Assembly (NCBI GenBank): GCA_964468725.1
Contig: CAYXVU010000237.1
Location: 1 to 9,298 of the forward strand
Length of the DNA stretch: 9,298 nt
Origin: CAYXVU01 sp964468725
GTDB taxonomy: Bacteria; Acidobacteriota; Blastocatellia; UBA7656
Direction: 5' to 3'
The notes beneath the pieces were generated by a model. It did not search any database. It worked only from the letters and a program-made list of their open reading frames with translations, and had not been told where the DNA came from. This document shows positions 1 through 6,712 of this stretch, one piece after another. The translations under genes and the position numbers were made by a program. Every line of letters starts with the position of its first letter. The stretch's first letter is position 1.

Positions 1-1161
1 AAAGTTGACCCGACGCAATCATCTTTTCAAGTGGCAGCAGTCGAAGCCTCGGTCCGCGCCTCACAGGCAGATGTTTCCAATCAGCAAGTCGCGTTGCAAC
101 AGGCGCAGAATAATGTCAATCAGATGAAGGCGAGCCTTGCCGCTGCGGAAGCCGATCTTGAGCGCAACAAGGCCGACCTCCAACTTGCCGAAAACGAATA
201 CAATCGTTACTTGCAACTGGTCGAAAGCGGGGTCATTACTAAGTCACAATTCGATCAAGCGAAATCGCGCTATGAACAGGCGAAAGCCGTCGTCAACGCC
301 CAACGCGCCCGCATCAATCAGATTCAAGTGCAGGTCAAAGATGCTGAACTAGCGATTGATCGCGCCAAAGCACTGATGCAATCCTCCGAAGCCCGTGTTA
401 AGCAGGGACAAGCGCAACTTAATCAAGAAGCCGATCAATTGAAGAAAACGACGCGCTACTCGCCCATTGACGGCGTCGTGTCAAGTCTGCCGGTGAAGGT
501 TGGCGAGTATGCGTTGGCCAGTTTCTCATCAACCCCCCTGCTGACGGTTGCCGACATGTCGCAGATCAATGCCGAGATCAAAGTAGACGAGACCGACATT
601 GCAGATGTGCAAGTGGGGCAAAAGGTTAAAGTCAAAGTAGATGCTCTCGGCGAAATCGAAATCGACGGCGAAGTGATCGAACGTGGGGCGTCCGCCATCA
701 CGCGTTCGGGACAGACCATATCAAGCACAGCAAATACACAGGAAGCGAAAGACTTCCTCGTTAAAGTTAAGCTCAGCCCGACGCCAGAAGTAAGCAACAA
801 ACTGAAACCCGGCATGTCGGCAACCGCCGTTATCACAACGGCAACCGCTGACAGCGTGATGGCGGTGCCCTTGCAAGCAATCGTACCCCGCGAGATCAAC
901 GGTGACGGCGAAGCCAACGACAACTCTGGCGCTGCCAATCGCAAACGCGAAGTCGAAGGGGTCTTTCTCTACGGCAGCGATAATAAAGCGAAGTTTTTGC
1001 CCATCACGACCGGCATCAAAGGCGACCAGGAGATTGAACTCAAAAGCGGTTTAAACGAAGGCGACGAAATCATCATCGGCCCTTATAAAACTCTCCGCAC
1101 CCTCAAGGATGGAGATAAAGTCAAACGCGAACCGCAAGCAGGACGAGAAGAGAAGAAGTAG
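1..1161 (+). CDS. Periplasmic adaptor (membrane fusion protein, HlyD/MacA type) of an ABC efflux pump, 5' truncated by the window edge
   Basis: The reading frame is open from base 1 and ends at TAG 1159-1161, giving 386 visible residues. The inner-membrane anchor and first half of the lipoyl domain lie upstream of the window; the GTG at 31 is internal, not the start. Visible residues run in the usual adaptor order. Residues about 10-150 form a long Ala/Gln/Lys-rich alpha-helical hairpin with a turn near LVESGVITKSQFDQAK. The second half-lipoyl motif (YSPIDGVVSSLPVKVGEYA) is at 153-171. A beta-barrel follows at about 190-285, with the family-typical KPGMSA at 269-274, and a C-terminal membrane-proximal domain ends in GLNEGDEIIIGP (350-361). 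Adaptors of this family bridge an inner-membrane MacB-type transporter and a TolC-like outer-membrane channel. The ATPase starts 62 bases downstream on the same strand and is probably co-transcribed. Family is certain; the exported substrate cannot be read from sequence. Confidence 0.95.
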   Translation, partial: KVDPTQSSFQVAAVEASVRASQADVSNQQVALQQAQNNVNQMKASLAAAEADLERNKADLQLAENEYNRYLQLVESGVITKSQFDQAKSRYEQAKAVVNAQRARINQIQVQVKDAELAIDRAKALMQSSEARVKQGQAQLNQEADQLKKTTRYSPIDGVVSSLPVKVGEYALASFSSTPLLTVADMSQINAEIKVDETDIADVQVGQKVKVKVDALGEIEIDGEVIERGASAITRSGQTISSTANTQEAKDFLVKVKLSPTPEVSNKLKPGMSATAVITTATADSVMAVPLQAIVPREINGDGEANDNSGAANRKREVEGVFLYGSDNKAKFLPITTGIKGDQEIELKSGLNEGDEIIIGPYKTLRTLKDGDKVKREPQAGREEKK

Positions 1162-1212
1162 CATCATCCCACGACGGCAAAGGTTGAACGTTGGATTCTG
1201 CGGAAAAAAATC

Positions 1213-1218
1213 GAGGAG
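1213..1218 (+). promoter_or_regulatory. Shine-Dalgarno site that sets the ATPase start
   Basis: GAGGAG lies 5 bases before ATG 1224. It favours this ATG over the in-frame TTG at 1191, which would add 11 residues and has no purine-rich site in front. Confidence 0.85.
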
Positions 1219-1223
1219 AAAAT

Positions 1224-1964
1224 ATGCTGGAATCAGCCGTGCTTGAGCGCGAAATGTCTTTTGTCGGCGCGATGCCGGATGCGCAAACCGTCATTCAAAC
1301 CCGTGACCTATGGAAAACCTATGTGATGGGAACCGAAGAGGTGCATGCCCTTCGCGGCGTCTCCTTCGAAGTGCAACGCGGTGAGTATCTGGCCATCATG
1401 GGGCCCTCCGGTTCGGGCAAATCCACTCTGATGAATCTGATCGGCTGCCTCGACACGCCGACTTCAGGTGAGTATTGGCTCAATGGCAAACTGGTGTCTG
1501 AGATGGATGACGACGAGCTTGCCTACATTCGCAACAAAGAGATCGGCTTTGTCTTTCAGACCTTCAACCTATTGCCGCGCGCGTCAGCTTTACACAATGT
1601 TGAGTTGCCGCTGATTTATAACGGCACGCCAAAAGCCAAACGTTTGGAGATGGCCAAACAGGCATTGGAGCGCGTCGAATTGGCCAACCGCATGCATCAT
1701 AAGCCGAACGAACTATCCGGCGGCCAGCGTCAACGCGTCGCCATCGCCCGCGCCTTGGTCAACAACCCTTCAATCATCTTGGCGGACGAACCAACCGGCA
1801 ACCTCGACTCGCAAACCTCGCAAGAAATTATGGCGTTGTTCGACCATCTTAACAGTCAGGGCATCACCATCATTCTGGTAACTCACGAAGCCGATATTGC
1901 CGAACACGCAAACCGCGCGCTGCACATTCTCGACGGGCGTATCAACCGGGACGAGCGCCGGTAA
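1224..1964 (+). CDS. MacB/LolD-type ABC transporter ATP-binding protein (stand-alone ATPase of the efflux module)
   Basis: This 246-residue cytoplasmic ATPase should power the two permeases encoded downstream. All nucleotide-binding motifs are present: Walker A GPSGSGKST at 60-68, Q-loop FQTFNLLPR at 111-119, signature LSGGQRQRVAIARA at 164-177, Walker B with catalytic glutamate IILADEP at 184-190, D-loop NLDS at 193-196 and H-loop histidine 221. The Q-loop and the TPTSGEYW stretch after Walker A are typical of the MacB/LolD/FtsE group. In E. coli MacB the ATPase is fused to the permease; here it is a separate gene, as in many MacB-like systems. About 22 residues precede the usual family start (near VIQTRDLWKTY). 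Met11 and Met17 are alternative starts, but the Shine-Dalgarno site supports ATG 1224. A terminator hairpin follows 52 bases after the stop, so the adaptor-ATPase transcript probably ends there. Confidence 0.96.
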   Translation: MLESAVLEREMSFVGAMPDAQTVIQTRDLWKTYVMGTEEVHALRGVSFEVQRGEYLAIMGPSGSGKSTLMNLIGCLDTPTSGEYWLNGKLVSEMDDDELAYIRNKEIGFVFQTFNLLPRASALHNVELPLIYNGTPKAKRLEMAKQALERVELANRMHHKPNELSGGQRQRVAIARALVNNPSIILADEPTGNLDSQTSQEIMALFDHLNSQGITIILVTHEADIAEHANRALHILDGRINRDERR

Positions 1965-2016
1965 AGGTAAAAGTTAAGACCGGCGAGAAGCGCCAAAGTA
2001 GAGAGTAAGATTTCCG

Positions 2017-2053
2017 AAGGCTGCGAGGGTAATCCCGCAGCCTTTCGATTTTT
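2017..2053 (+). terminator. Rho-independent terminator after the ATPase gene
   Basis: A perfect 9-bp inverted repeat AAGGCTGCG / CGCAGCCTT (2017-2025 and 2036-2044) has a 10-base loop and is followed by TCGATTTTT (2045-2053). This is a classic GC-rich stem plus T-tract. It separates the ATPase from the permease genes it should serve, so the permeases need read-through or their own promoter. The rest of the gap (1965-2016 and 2054-2176) shows no convincing gene. Confidence 0.85.
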
Positions 2054-2176
2054 AACCGACTCGCCTTGCCGATTTAGGCGGTATGCGCCTTCCCGGCTGC
2101 ACTCCCCATCAAATTTCCACGCTTCCCTAACGCCGTTTGCCTGTTCCCTGTAACCTACCCCCGCCAAACAGAGTAC

Positions 2177-2185
2177 TGCTATACT
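2177..2185 (+). promoter_or_regulatory. Candidate extended -10 promoter for the permease pair
   Basis: TGCTATACT carries a TG motif one base before TATACT, which matches TATAAT at 5 of 6 positions. No -35-like hexamer sits at 16-18 bases upstream (the area is C-rich), so it would have to act as an extended -10 promoter. Transcription would start near 2192, giving a leader of about 32 bases before ATG 2224. Its position just after a strong terminator supports it; the motif alone could occur by chance. Confidence 0.45.
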
Positions 2186-2211
2186 GTGGGCGTTTTGGAT
2201 TCGGCCCACAG
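2184..2211. repeat. Perfect 8-bp inverted repeat between the -10 element and the permease start
   Basis: CTGTGGGC (2184-2191) and GCCCACAG (2204-2211) are exact reverse complements with a 12-base spacer. The left arm begins within the last two bases of the candidate -10 hexamer, and the right arm ends 12 bases before ATG 2224. As DNA it could be an operator for a dimeric repressor covering the transcription start. As RNA only a partial hairpin would remain if transcription starts near 2192. There is no T-tract, so it is not a terminator. Confidence 0.5.
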
Positions 2212-2223
2212 AGCGTGACGGTT

Positions 2224-3459
2224 ATGAACAAGTTCCTCGAAGCAGCGCGCATCGCCCTCACTTCGATCTGGTCGCATAAGCTCAGATCATTCCTAACGCT
2301 GCTTGGTGTCATCATCGGCGTCGCCGTCGTAACCGCAGTCGCTACCGTCATCGAAGGCGCTAACGTCTACATCGAAGAGAAGATCGCCACCCTCGGTTCC
2401 GGCGTATTTCGTCTGCAAAAGGCGAGCATCACGGGCTTCGGCAACTTTGAAAAGTTCCTTGAGGCGCTGCGCAAAAATCCCGATTTGACGATTGAGGATA
2501 TGATGGCGTTGCGCCAATCAGCGACACTCGCCGAACACATTGTTGGGCAGGACGGCAGTGCGCGCATGGTCAAATATGGCAGCGCCAGCCTTGAAAGCGT
2601 CGGCGTGCAGGGCGTCTCTCCGAATAACATCTATGTTTCGAGCCTTGAAGTTGAACAAGGACGCTACTTCACCGAATACGACGATGAAAACAAGAAGGAC
2701 GTATGCTTCATAGGCGCAGATGTCGTCAAGGGGTTATTTCCAGCCGAAGACCCCATAGGCAAAGAGATCAAGGTCGGGCGCGATACCTTTACCGTCATCG
2801 GCGTGGCCAAAAGCATTGGCTCGGTTATGGGCATGTCGCAAGACAACTTTGTACAACTGCCGCTCAAGACCTTTCTGAAAACCATCGGCAATCGCAAATC
2901 AGCGAGCTTTTTGATCATTGTGCGCGCCAAAGAAGGCGTGCCGCTCGAAGCCGTACAGGATCAAGTGCGCGTCCTTATGCGCTCGCGCCATAAGCTTGAT
3001 TACAATCAGCCGGACGATTTCTCTGTGGCAACCGATGAGGTCACGCAACAGATGTTCGGCACCATCACCGGCACGGTTGCCGCCGTCGCCTTTCCAGTGG
3101 TCGGCATTTCGTTGGTCATCGGCGGCATTGTGATTATGAATATCATGTTGGCAACGGTCACTGAACGCACCAAAGAGATCGGCATTCGCAAGAGCTTAGG
3201 AGCTACCCGCCGCGACATCCTCATTCAATTTCTCGTTGAGTCATCCATGCTATCGGGAGTCGGCGGCCTCATCGGATTGTTACTGGCCGTGCTGATTATG
3301 ACGGTGATCGGGCGATTCGCGCCGGTTCCGGTGGCAATTCCCTTCTGGGCGCCGTTTATTGCCATCAGCGTCTCAACGCTCACGGGACTCTTCTTTGGCA
3401 TCTACCCGGCAAACCGCGCTGCCAAGCTCGACCCCATCACGGCGCTGCGCGCCGATTAG
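2224..3459 (+). CDS. MacB-like ABC transporter permease, first of a pair
   Basis: This 411-residue inner-membrane protein has the MacB permease layout. An amphipathic N-terminus with HKLRSFLTLLG leads into TM1 (about 23-45), then a large periplasmic domain (about 50-280), then TM2 (284-308), a cytoplasmic coupling segment TERTKEIGIRKSLGA (313-327), TM3 (338-362) and TM4 (373-395). It ends in the usual DPITALRAD. Such proteins do not pump through a channel; ATP hydrolysis drives a mechanical movement passed to the periplasmic side. ATG 2224 is chosen because the protein then aligns with its paralogue at the N-terminus. The in-frame TTG 2137 adds 29 residues that do not look like the family. 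No clear Shine-Dalgarno site precedes the ATG. TM2 has GGIVIMNIM where most family members, including the next gene, have GGIGVMNIM. It probably forms a heterodimer with the permease encoded 61 bases downstream. Confidence 0.94.
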   Translation: MNKFLEAARIALTSIWSHKLRSFLTLLGVIIGVAVVTAVATVIEGANVYIEEKIATLGSGVFRLQKASITGFGNFEKFLEALRKNPDLTIEDMMALRQSATLAEHIVGQDGSARMVKYGSASLESVGVQGVSPNNIYVSSLEVEQGRYFTEYDDENKKDVCFIGADVVKGLFPAEDPIGKEIKVGRDTFTVIGVAKSIGSVMGMSQDNFVQLPLKTFLKTIGNRKSASFLIIVRAKEGVPLEAVQDQVRVLMRSRHKLDYNQPDDFSVATDEVTQQMFGTITGTVAAVAFPVVGISLVIGGIVIMNIMLATVTERTKEIGIRKSLGATRRDILIQFLVESSMLSGVGGLIGLLLAVLIMTVIGRFAPVPVAIPFWAPFIAISVSTLTGLFFGIYPANRAAKLDPITALRAD

Positions 3460-3520
3460 GAATGAGAACTGAGGCGTGCGGACTGAGTGAATCTGAAAAC
3501 TCCGTCCCCAACATCCAACT

Positions 3521-4783
3521 ATGTATTTACAGGACATCGGCGAAAACATTTTAATGGCATTCGATACGTTGCGGACGCATAAGATTCGCTCGTTTCTCAC
3601 CATGCTCGGTGTCATCGGCGGCACGATGACGGTCATTGCCATTTCGTCGTTTCTGACCGGCCTGCGCGAACTCATCCTCAAACAGACGGAGCGATTCGGT
3701 CCCGATCTGGTCATCGTCTCTAAGTTTGACAACATTGGCCCGCGTTTCAGCCGCCCGTCGCGCGATGAGCGACTGCGCAAAGATTTGACGGTTGACGATG
3801 CTCGCGCTATCAGCGAGTTGCCATCGGTCATGGGAGCAAGTCCGACGCTGATCGTCGGTTCGTTCGCGCCGAGCGCTACGCAACCCGTCGTCAAGTATCA
3901 AGGCATAGAAGCCAGTCGCCCGCTGATCTTTGGCGTCTGGGCAAACTATGATGAGGTCAATAACGTCTTTGTGCGTGCCGGTCGTTTCTTTACCGAGACC
4001 GAGCAGGAGCGCCGCACCCAGGTTGCGATCATCGGCCATTCGATTGCAGAAACGCTATTCGGGGCGCTCGACCCACTTAACCGGGAGATCGAAATGGACG
4101 GTTCCATTTATCGCGTAATCGGGGTGATGGAAAAAGCGCCTGCGGATATCTTTGGCGGCGAGCCGGTGGGCGACCGACAAGTACTCGTGCCGTTCGAGAC
4201 CTTGCAAAAAGCGCATCCCGAAAACACCAACATCAGCGTCTATGTGCGAGCACGTGAGAAACAGATGTCGAAGATGATCGACGACATCACCGAATTGCTG
4301 CGTCGTCGTCGCAATGTGGCGGCCAGCAAACCCAACGATTTCGGCGTCAATCTGCCCGGCAGCATTTACGAAGCGATTTCGCAGATCGCCACCATTGCCA
4401 GCGTCATCGTCTTCCCGCTCTCCGCCGCAGGGTTGCTCGTTGGCGGCATCGGCGTGATGAATATCATGCTCGTCTCGGTGACCGAACGCACCAAAGAGAT
4501 CGGCGTGCGACGCGCTATCGGGGCACGAAAACGCGACATCATCTGGCAATTTCTGACTGAAGCTATCACCCTGACCGGCATCGGCGGCTTGATCGGCATC
4601 TTCATCGGTTGGTTAGTTGCGTTGATTTTGCGGCAACTCGCCCCCGGTCTACCCTCAGTGATTCCGATGTGGGCTGTGCTGCTCGGATTCTTTGTCTCCT
4701 GCACGGTTGGCTTGGTATTTGGCTTGTGGCCAGCCGTCAAGGCCGCACGTCTCGACCCGATTGAAGCCCTACGCTACGAATAA
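3521..4783 (+). CDS. MacB-like ABC transporter permease, second of a pair
   Basis: This 420-residue paralogue of the preceding permease has the same order of parts: N-terminal helix with HKIRSFLTMLG, TM1 (about 23-46), periplasmic MacB-type domain (about 50-285), TM2 (about 290-316) with the canonical GGIGVMNIM, coupling segment TERTKEIGVRRAIGA (321-335), TM3 (347-370), TM4 (382-402) and C-terminal DPIEALRYE. ATG 3521 matches the N-terminal length of the partner. The in-frame ATG 3554 would remove part of the amphipathic helix. No Shine-Dalgarno sequence is seen before 3521; the region is C-rich. The most divergent parts between the paralogues are periplasmic, while the ATPase-contacting segment is nearly identical, as expected for two subunits sharing one ATPase. 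The stop codon runs directly into a large hairpin (4783-4826). Substrate unknown. Confidence 0.94.
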   Translation: MYLQDIGENILMAFDTLRTHKIRSFLTMLGVIGGTMTVIAISSFLTGLRELILKQTERFGPDLVIVSKFDNIGPRFSRPSRDERLRKDLTVDDARAISELPSVMGASPTLIVGSFAPSATQPVVKYQGIEASRPLIFGVWANYDEVNNVFVRAGRFFTETEQERRTQVAIIGHSIAETLFGALDPLNREIEMDGSIYRVIGVMEKAPADIFGGEPVGDRQVLVPFETLQKAHPENTNISVYVRAREKQMSKMIDDITELLRRRRNVAASKPNDFGVNLPGSIYEAISQIATIASVIVFPLSAAGLLVGGIGVMNIMLVSVTERTKEIGVRRAIGARKRDIIWQFLTEAITLTGIGGLIGIFIGWLVALILRQLAPGLPSVIPMWAVLLGFFVSCTVGLVFGLWPAVKAARLDPIEALRYE

Positions 4784-4826
4784 AGAGAGGGAGGGAGCAC
4801 GGTACAGGCTTCGCCCTCCCTCTCTT
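4783..4826. terminator. Shared terminator hairpin between convergent operons
   Basis: A perfect 13-bp inverted repeat (4783-4795 with 4814-4826; core GAGAGGGAGGG / CCCTCCCTCTC) encloses an 18-base loop. It starts on the last base of the plus-strand permease stop and lies 5 bases past the minus-strand stop at 4832. The minus-strand transcript meets a modest T-rich tail (TCTCTTTATT), while the plus strand continues with CATCATCAG. It is therefore probably a better intrinsic terminator for the minus-strand operon. Confidence 0.75.
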
Positions 4827-4831
4827 CATCA

Positions 4832-5662
4832 TCAGCCGAGAAAGGCCGCAAACCCGATTCTGCCCAGCACGTAGATCGCATACAATCCGACAACCACAGT
4901 CGCGGTCTTGCTCGTCTTGATGCTCTTCGACCCGGCGATCTTTGCTAACCCGATGGACAGGACAATGATGATCCAAAGAGAGAAGGCATCAACCGAAGAG
5001 GCGATGGCGCGCAACACGGGCGAAGTGCTGGAATCGAGTAAGACTCCGAGATTGGTGGCAACCGAAGACCACGGATTGTTGAGATCGATGGATTGTAGGC
5101 TCTCTTCATCCTTCACCATCAGGGAAACAATGAAGACAATGGTTGAGATGATGCTAATCGAAGAGAATGTCCACAGAATGACCGAGTAGATTTTCTTAAA
5201 TGTCGTCTTCGCCTGAATGAACATCATACCGAGCGCGAAGATACCGGCGATGACGGCATAGGTGATAGGGGTGAAGACGGCAGCAACTAAGGGCGTGAAC
5301 TTGGCAAATTGTAATTGCCCTCTGACCGCTTCATCCAACTGCTCCTTTGAGGGAGTCTGTCCGAACCGTTCCATGGTTTTGCGAATCTGTTCGCGCATCA
5401 TGGTCGGCATGTAGGGCCCCAATTTCCAATTCGTCACATAGACGGCAGCAATAATCACCAGCACAGAAATGATAATAGGGGCGAGGATGGTCGGCTTGCG
5501 ATTGACATCCTCAAAGGTTTCGCTTGGCGAAAACCATACGCCAGTGAGGCGCTGCAACCAGTTCAGTCGGGCAGGCTCTTCAGGTGTGGCGACGGGTTGC
5601 GGCGGAGCGGGGGGCGCGCCATACACCGGCGCTTGATCGAATTGATTTTGCGGTTCGCTCAT
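4832..5662 (-). CDS. Yip1-family integral membrane protein
   Basis: A 276-residue protein with a Pro/Ala/Gln-rich soluble N-terminus (1-35), then a Yip1-like entry motif LTGVWFSPSETFEDVNRKP (39-57) and five predicted membrane helices at about 58-78, 124-148, 160-183, 222-243 and 253-275. Bacterial Yip1-domain proteins share a fold with eukaryotic Yip1/Yif1 membrane-traffic proteins, but their function is largely unknown and none is assigned here. ATG 5662 is preferred to ATG 5677 (five residues longer), because AAGGAG lies 6 bases before it and nothing comparable precedes 5677. It is the last gene of the minus-strand run, 67 bases after the OppF-type gene with a small inverted repeat between. 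Its strong ribosome site may allow independent translation. Membership is judged from the motif and helix pattern, not from a profile search. Confidence 0.8.
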   Translation of the reverse strand: MSEPQNQFDQAPVYGAPPAPPQPVATPEEPARLNWLQRLTGVWFSPSETFEDVNRKPTILAPIIISVLVIIAAVYVTNWKLGPYMPTMMREQIRKTMERFGQTPSKEQLDEAVRGQLQFAKFTPLVAAVFTPITYAVIAGIFALGMMFIQAKTTFKKIYSVILWTFSSISIISTIVFIVSLMVKDEESLQSIDLNNPWSSVATNLGVLLDSSTSPVLRAIASSVDAFSLWIIIVLSIGLAKIAGSKSIKTSKTATVVVGLYAIYVLGRIGFAAFLG

Positions 5663-5668
5663 GAGTTT

Positions 5669-5674
5669 CTCCTT
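5669..5674 (-). promoter_or_regulatory. Shine-Dalgarno site that sets the Yip1-family start
   Basis: AAGGAG on the minus strand sits 6 bases before ATG 5662. It overlaps the first codons of the alternative start at 5677 and so argues for the shorter protein. Confidence 0.85.
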
Positions 5675-5685
5675 CATTCAAAGCT

Positions 5686-5711
5686 GCGCTCTCAAACCAG
5701 CACGAGAGCGC
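5686..5711 (-). repeat. Perfect 8-bp inverted repeat between the OppF-type and Yip1-family genes
   Basis: GCGCTCTC (5686-5693) and GAGAGCGC (5704-5711) flank a 10-base loop. On the minus-strand transcript the hairpin is followed by AGCTTTGAATG rather than a U-tract, so it is more likely a partial terminator, RNA-processing site or 3'-end stabiliser than a full stop. A second short palindrome, CCGG-TTAT-CCGG (5715-5726), lies between it and the OppF-type stop. Confidence 0.5.
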
Positions 5712-5729
5712 GAGCCGGTTATCCGGTCA

Positions 5730-6707
5730 TCAACGTGGTGCTACGATGTGACAAGCGACGAAATGCTCAGGGCTGACTTCGACCAACTCTTGCTCAACTT
5801 CGGCGCAGCGCGGTTCAACTAGCGGGCAACGCGTGCGAAAGCGACACCCCGATGGCGGGTTGATGGGTGTCGGAATATCACCGACGAGCGGCAAGCGTTC
5901 ACGTTTGGCATCGGGGTCGGGAACGGGAATGGCCGACAACAATGCGCGGGTGTAGGGATGCTGCGGGTTGCGAAAGATCTCTTGGCTCGAAGCGACTTCG
6001 ACTAGTTTGCCGAGATACATAATGCCGACGCGGGTTGAGATATGTTCGACCACCGACAACCCATGCGAGATAAACAGATAGGTGAGACTGAGTTGCTCTT
6101 GCAAGTCTTGCAGCAGGTTGACGATCTGCGCTTGCACTGAGACATCGAGCGCCGACACGGGTTCGTCACAGACGATAAATTGCGGATTGAGTGCCAGCGC
6201 CCGCGCGATGCCGATGCGTTGTCGCTGCCCGCCGGAAAATTCATGGGGATAGCGCTCGGCGTGTTCGGCGCTCAGCCCAACCAGTTGTAATAGCTCGATG
6301 ACGCGGTCGCGTTGTTGGCTCCGCGTGCCCACCCGATGCACAACCAAGGGTTCACCGATAATGCTGCCGACGCGCATGCGCGGGTTGAGCGATGAATAAG
6401 GGTCTTGAAAGATGATCTGCATATCGCGGCGCATGCGACGGAGTTCGGCTCCATCAACTGACAACAAATCTCGGTCGGCGAATTGCACAGCGCCGCTGTC
6501 CGGTTCAATCAACCGCAAGATACAGCGTCCGGTTGTTGATTTGCCGCACCCCGATTCGCCAACCAGTCCGAACGTCTCGCCACGACGAATCGTGAAACTC
6601 ACATCATCAACCGCTTTGACGACATCCTTCCCTTTGCCAAACAGGCTCTCGCCTGCGGGGAAGTACTTCGTCAGATTCTTCACTTCGATGAGGTTTTCGC
6701 TCGCCAT
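5730..6707 (-). CDS. Oligopeptide/dipeptide ABC transporter ATP-binding protein, OppF/DppF type
   Basis: A 325-residue cytoplasmic ATPase, likely one half of the heterodimeric motor of a peptide importer. Motifs: Walker A GESGCGKST (50-58), Q-loop IIFQDPYSSLNPRM (98-111), signature FSGGQRQRIGIARAL (157-171), Walker B FIVCDEP (177-183), D-loop SALD (185-188) and H-loop His215. The C-terminal oligopeptide-transporter domain is present, with NPQHPYTRALLSAIP (247-261) and cysteines 288, 294, 301 and 319 spaced C-x5-C-x6-C-x17-C. That pattern binds a 4Fe-4S cluster in related Dpp ATPases. The residue after the H-loop histidine is Gly (SHGLSVV) where most relatives have Asp. ATG 6707 starts 5 bases after the zinc-ribbon stop. 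A TTG at 6716, whose last two bases are the first two of that stop codon (TTGA), would add three residues. Either start implies translational coupling. The cognate permeases and binding protein are not in the window. Confidence 0.93.
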   Translation of the reverse strand: MASENLIEVKNLTKYFPAGESLFGKGKDVVKAVDDVSFTIRRGETFGLVGESGCGKSTTGRCILRLIEPDSGAVQFADRDLLSVDGAELRRMRRDMQIIFQDPYSSLNPRMRVGSIIGEPLVVHRVGTRSQQRDRVIELLQLVGLSAEHAERYPHEFSGGQRQRIGIARALALNPQFIVCDEPVSALDVSVQAQIVNLLQDLQEQLSLTYLFISHGLSVVEHISTRVGIMYLGKLVEVASSQEIFRNPQHPYTRALLSAIPVPDPDAKRERLPLVGDIPTPINPPSGCRFRTRCPLVEPRCAEVEQELVEVSPEHFVACHIVAPR

Positions 6708-6712
6708 AGGTT

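Noticed and set aside
456..944. 162-codon open frame on the minus strand inside the adaptor gene
   Set aside because: It lies fully within a gene with clear family motifs, and its translation shows no recognisable domain. It is a shadow frame.
1883..2209. Minus-strand open frame covering the gap between ATPase and permease
   Set aside because: It runs across the terminator and the end of the ATPase gene, has no ribosome site, and its translation is low-complexity Arg/Ser/Leu without a domain.
2137..2223. 29-residue N-terminal extension of the first permease from TTG 2137
   Set aside because: The extension is Pro-rich, unlike the family, and would place the candidate promoter inside the gene. 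ATG 2224 matches the paralogue.
4055..4549. 164-codon minus-strand open frame inside the second permease
   Set aside because: His/Asp/Ala-rich translation typical of an antisense frame of a GC-rich gene; no motif and no start signal.
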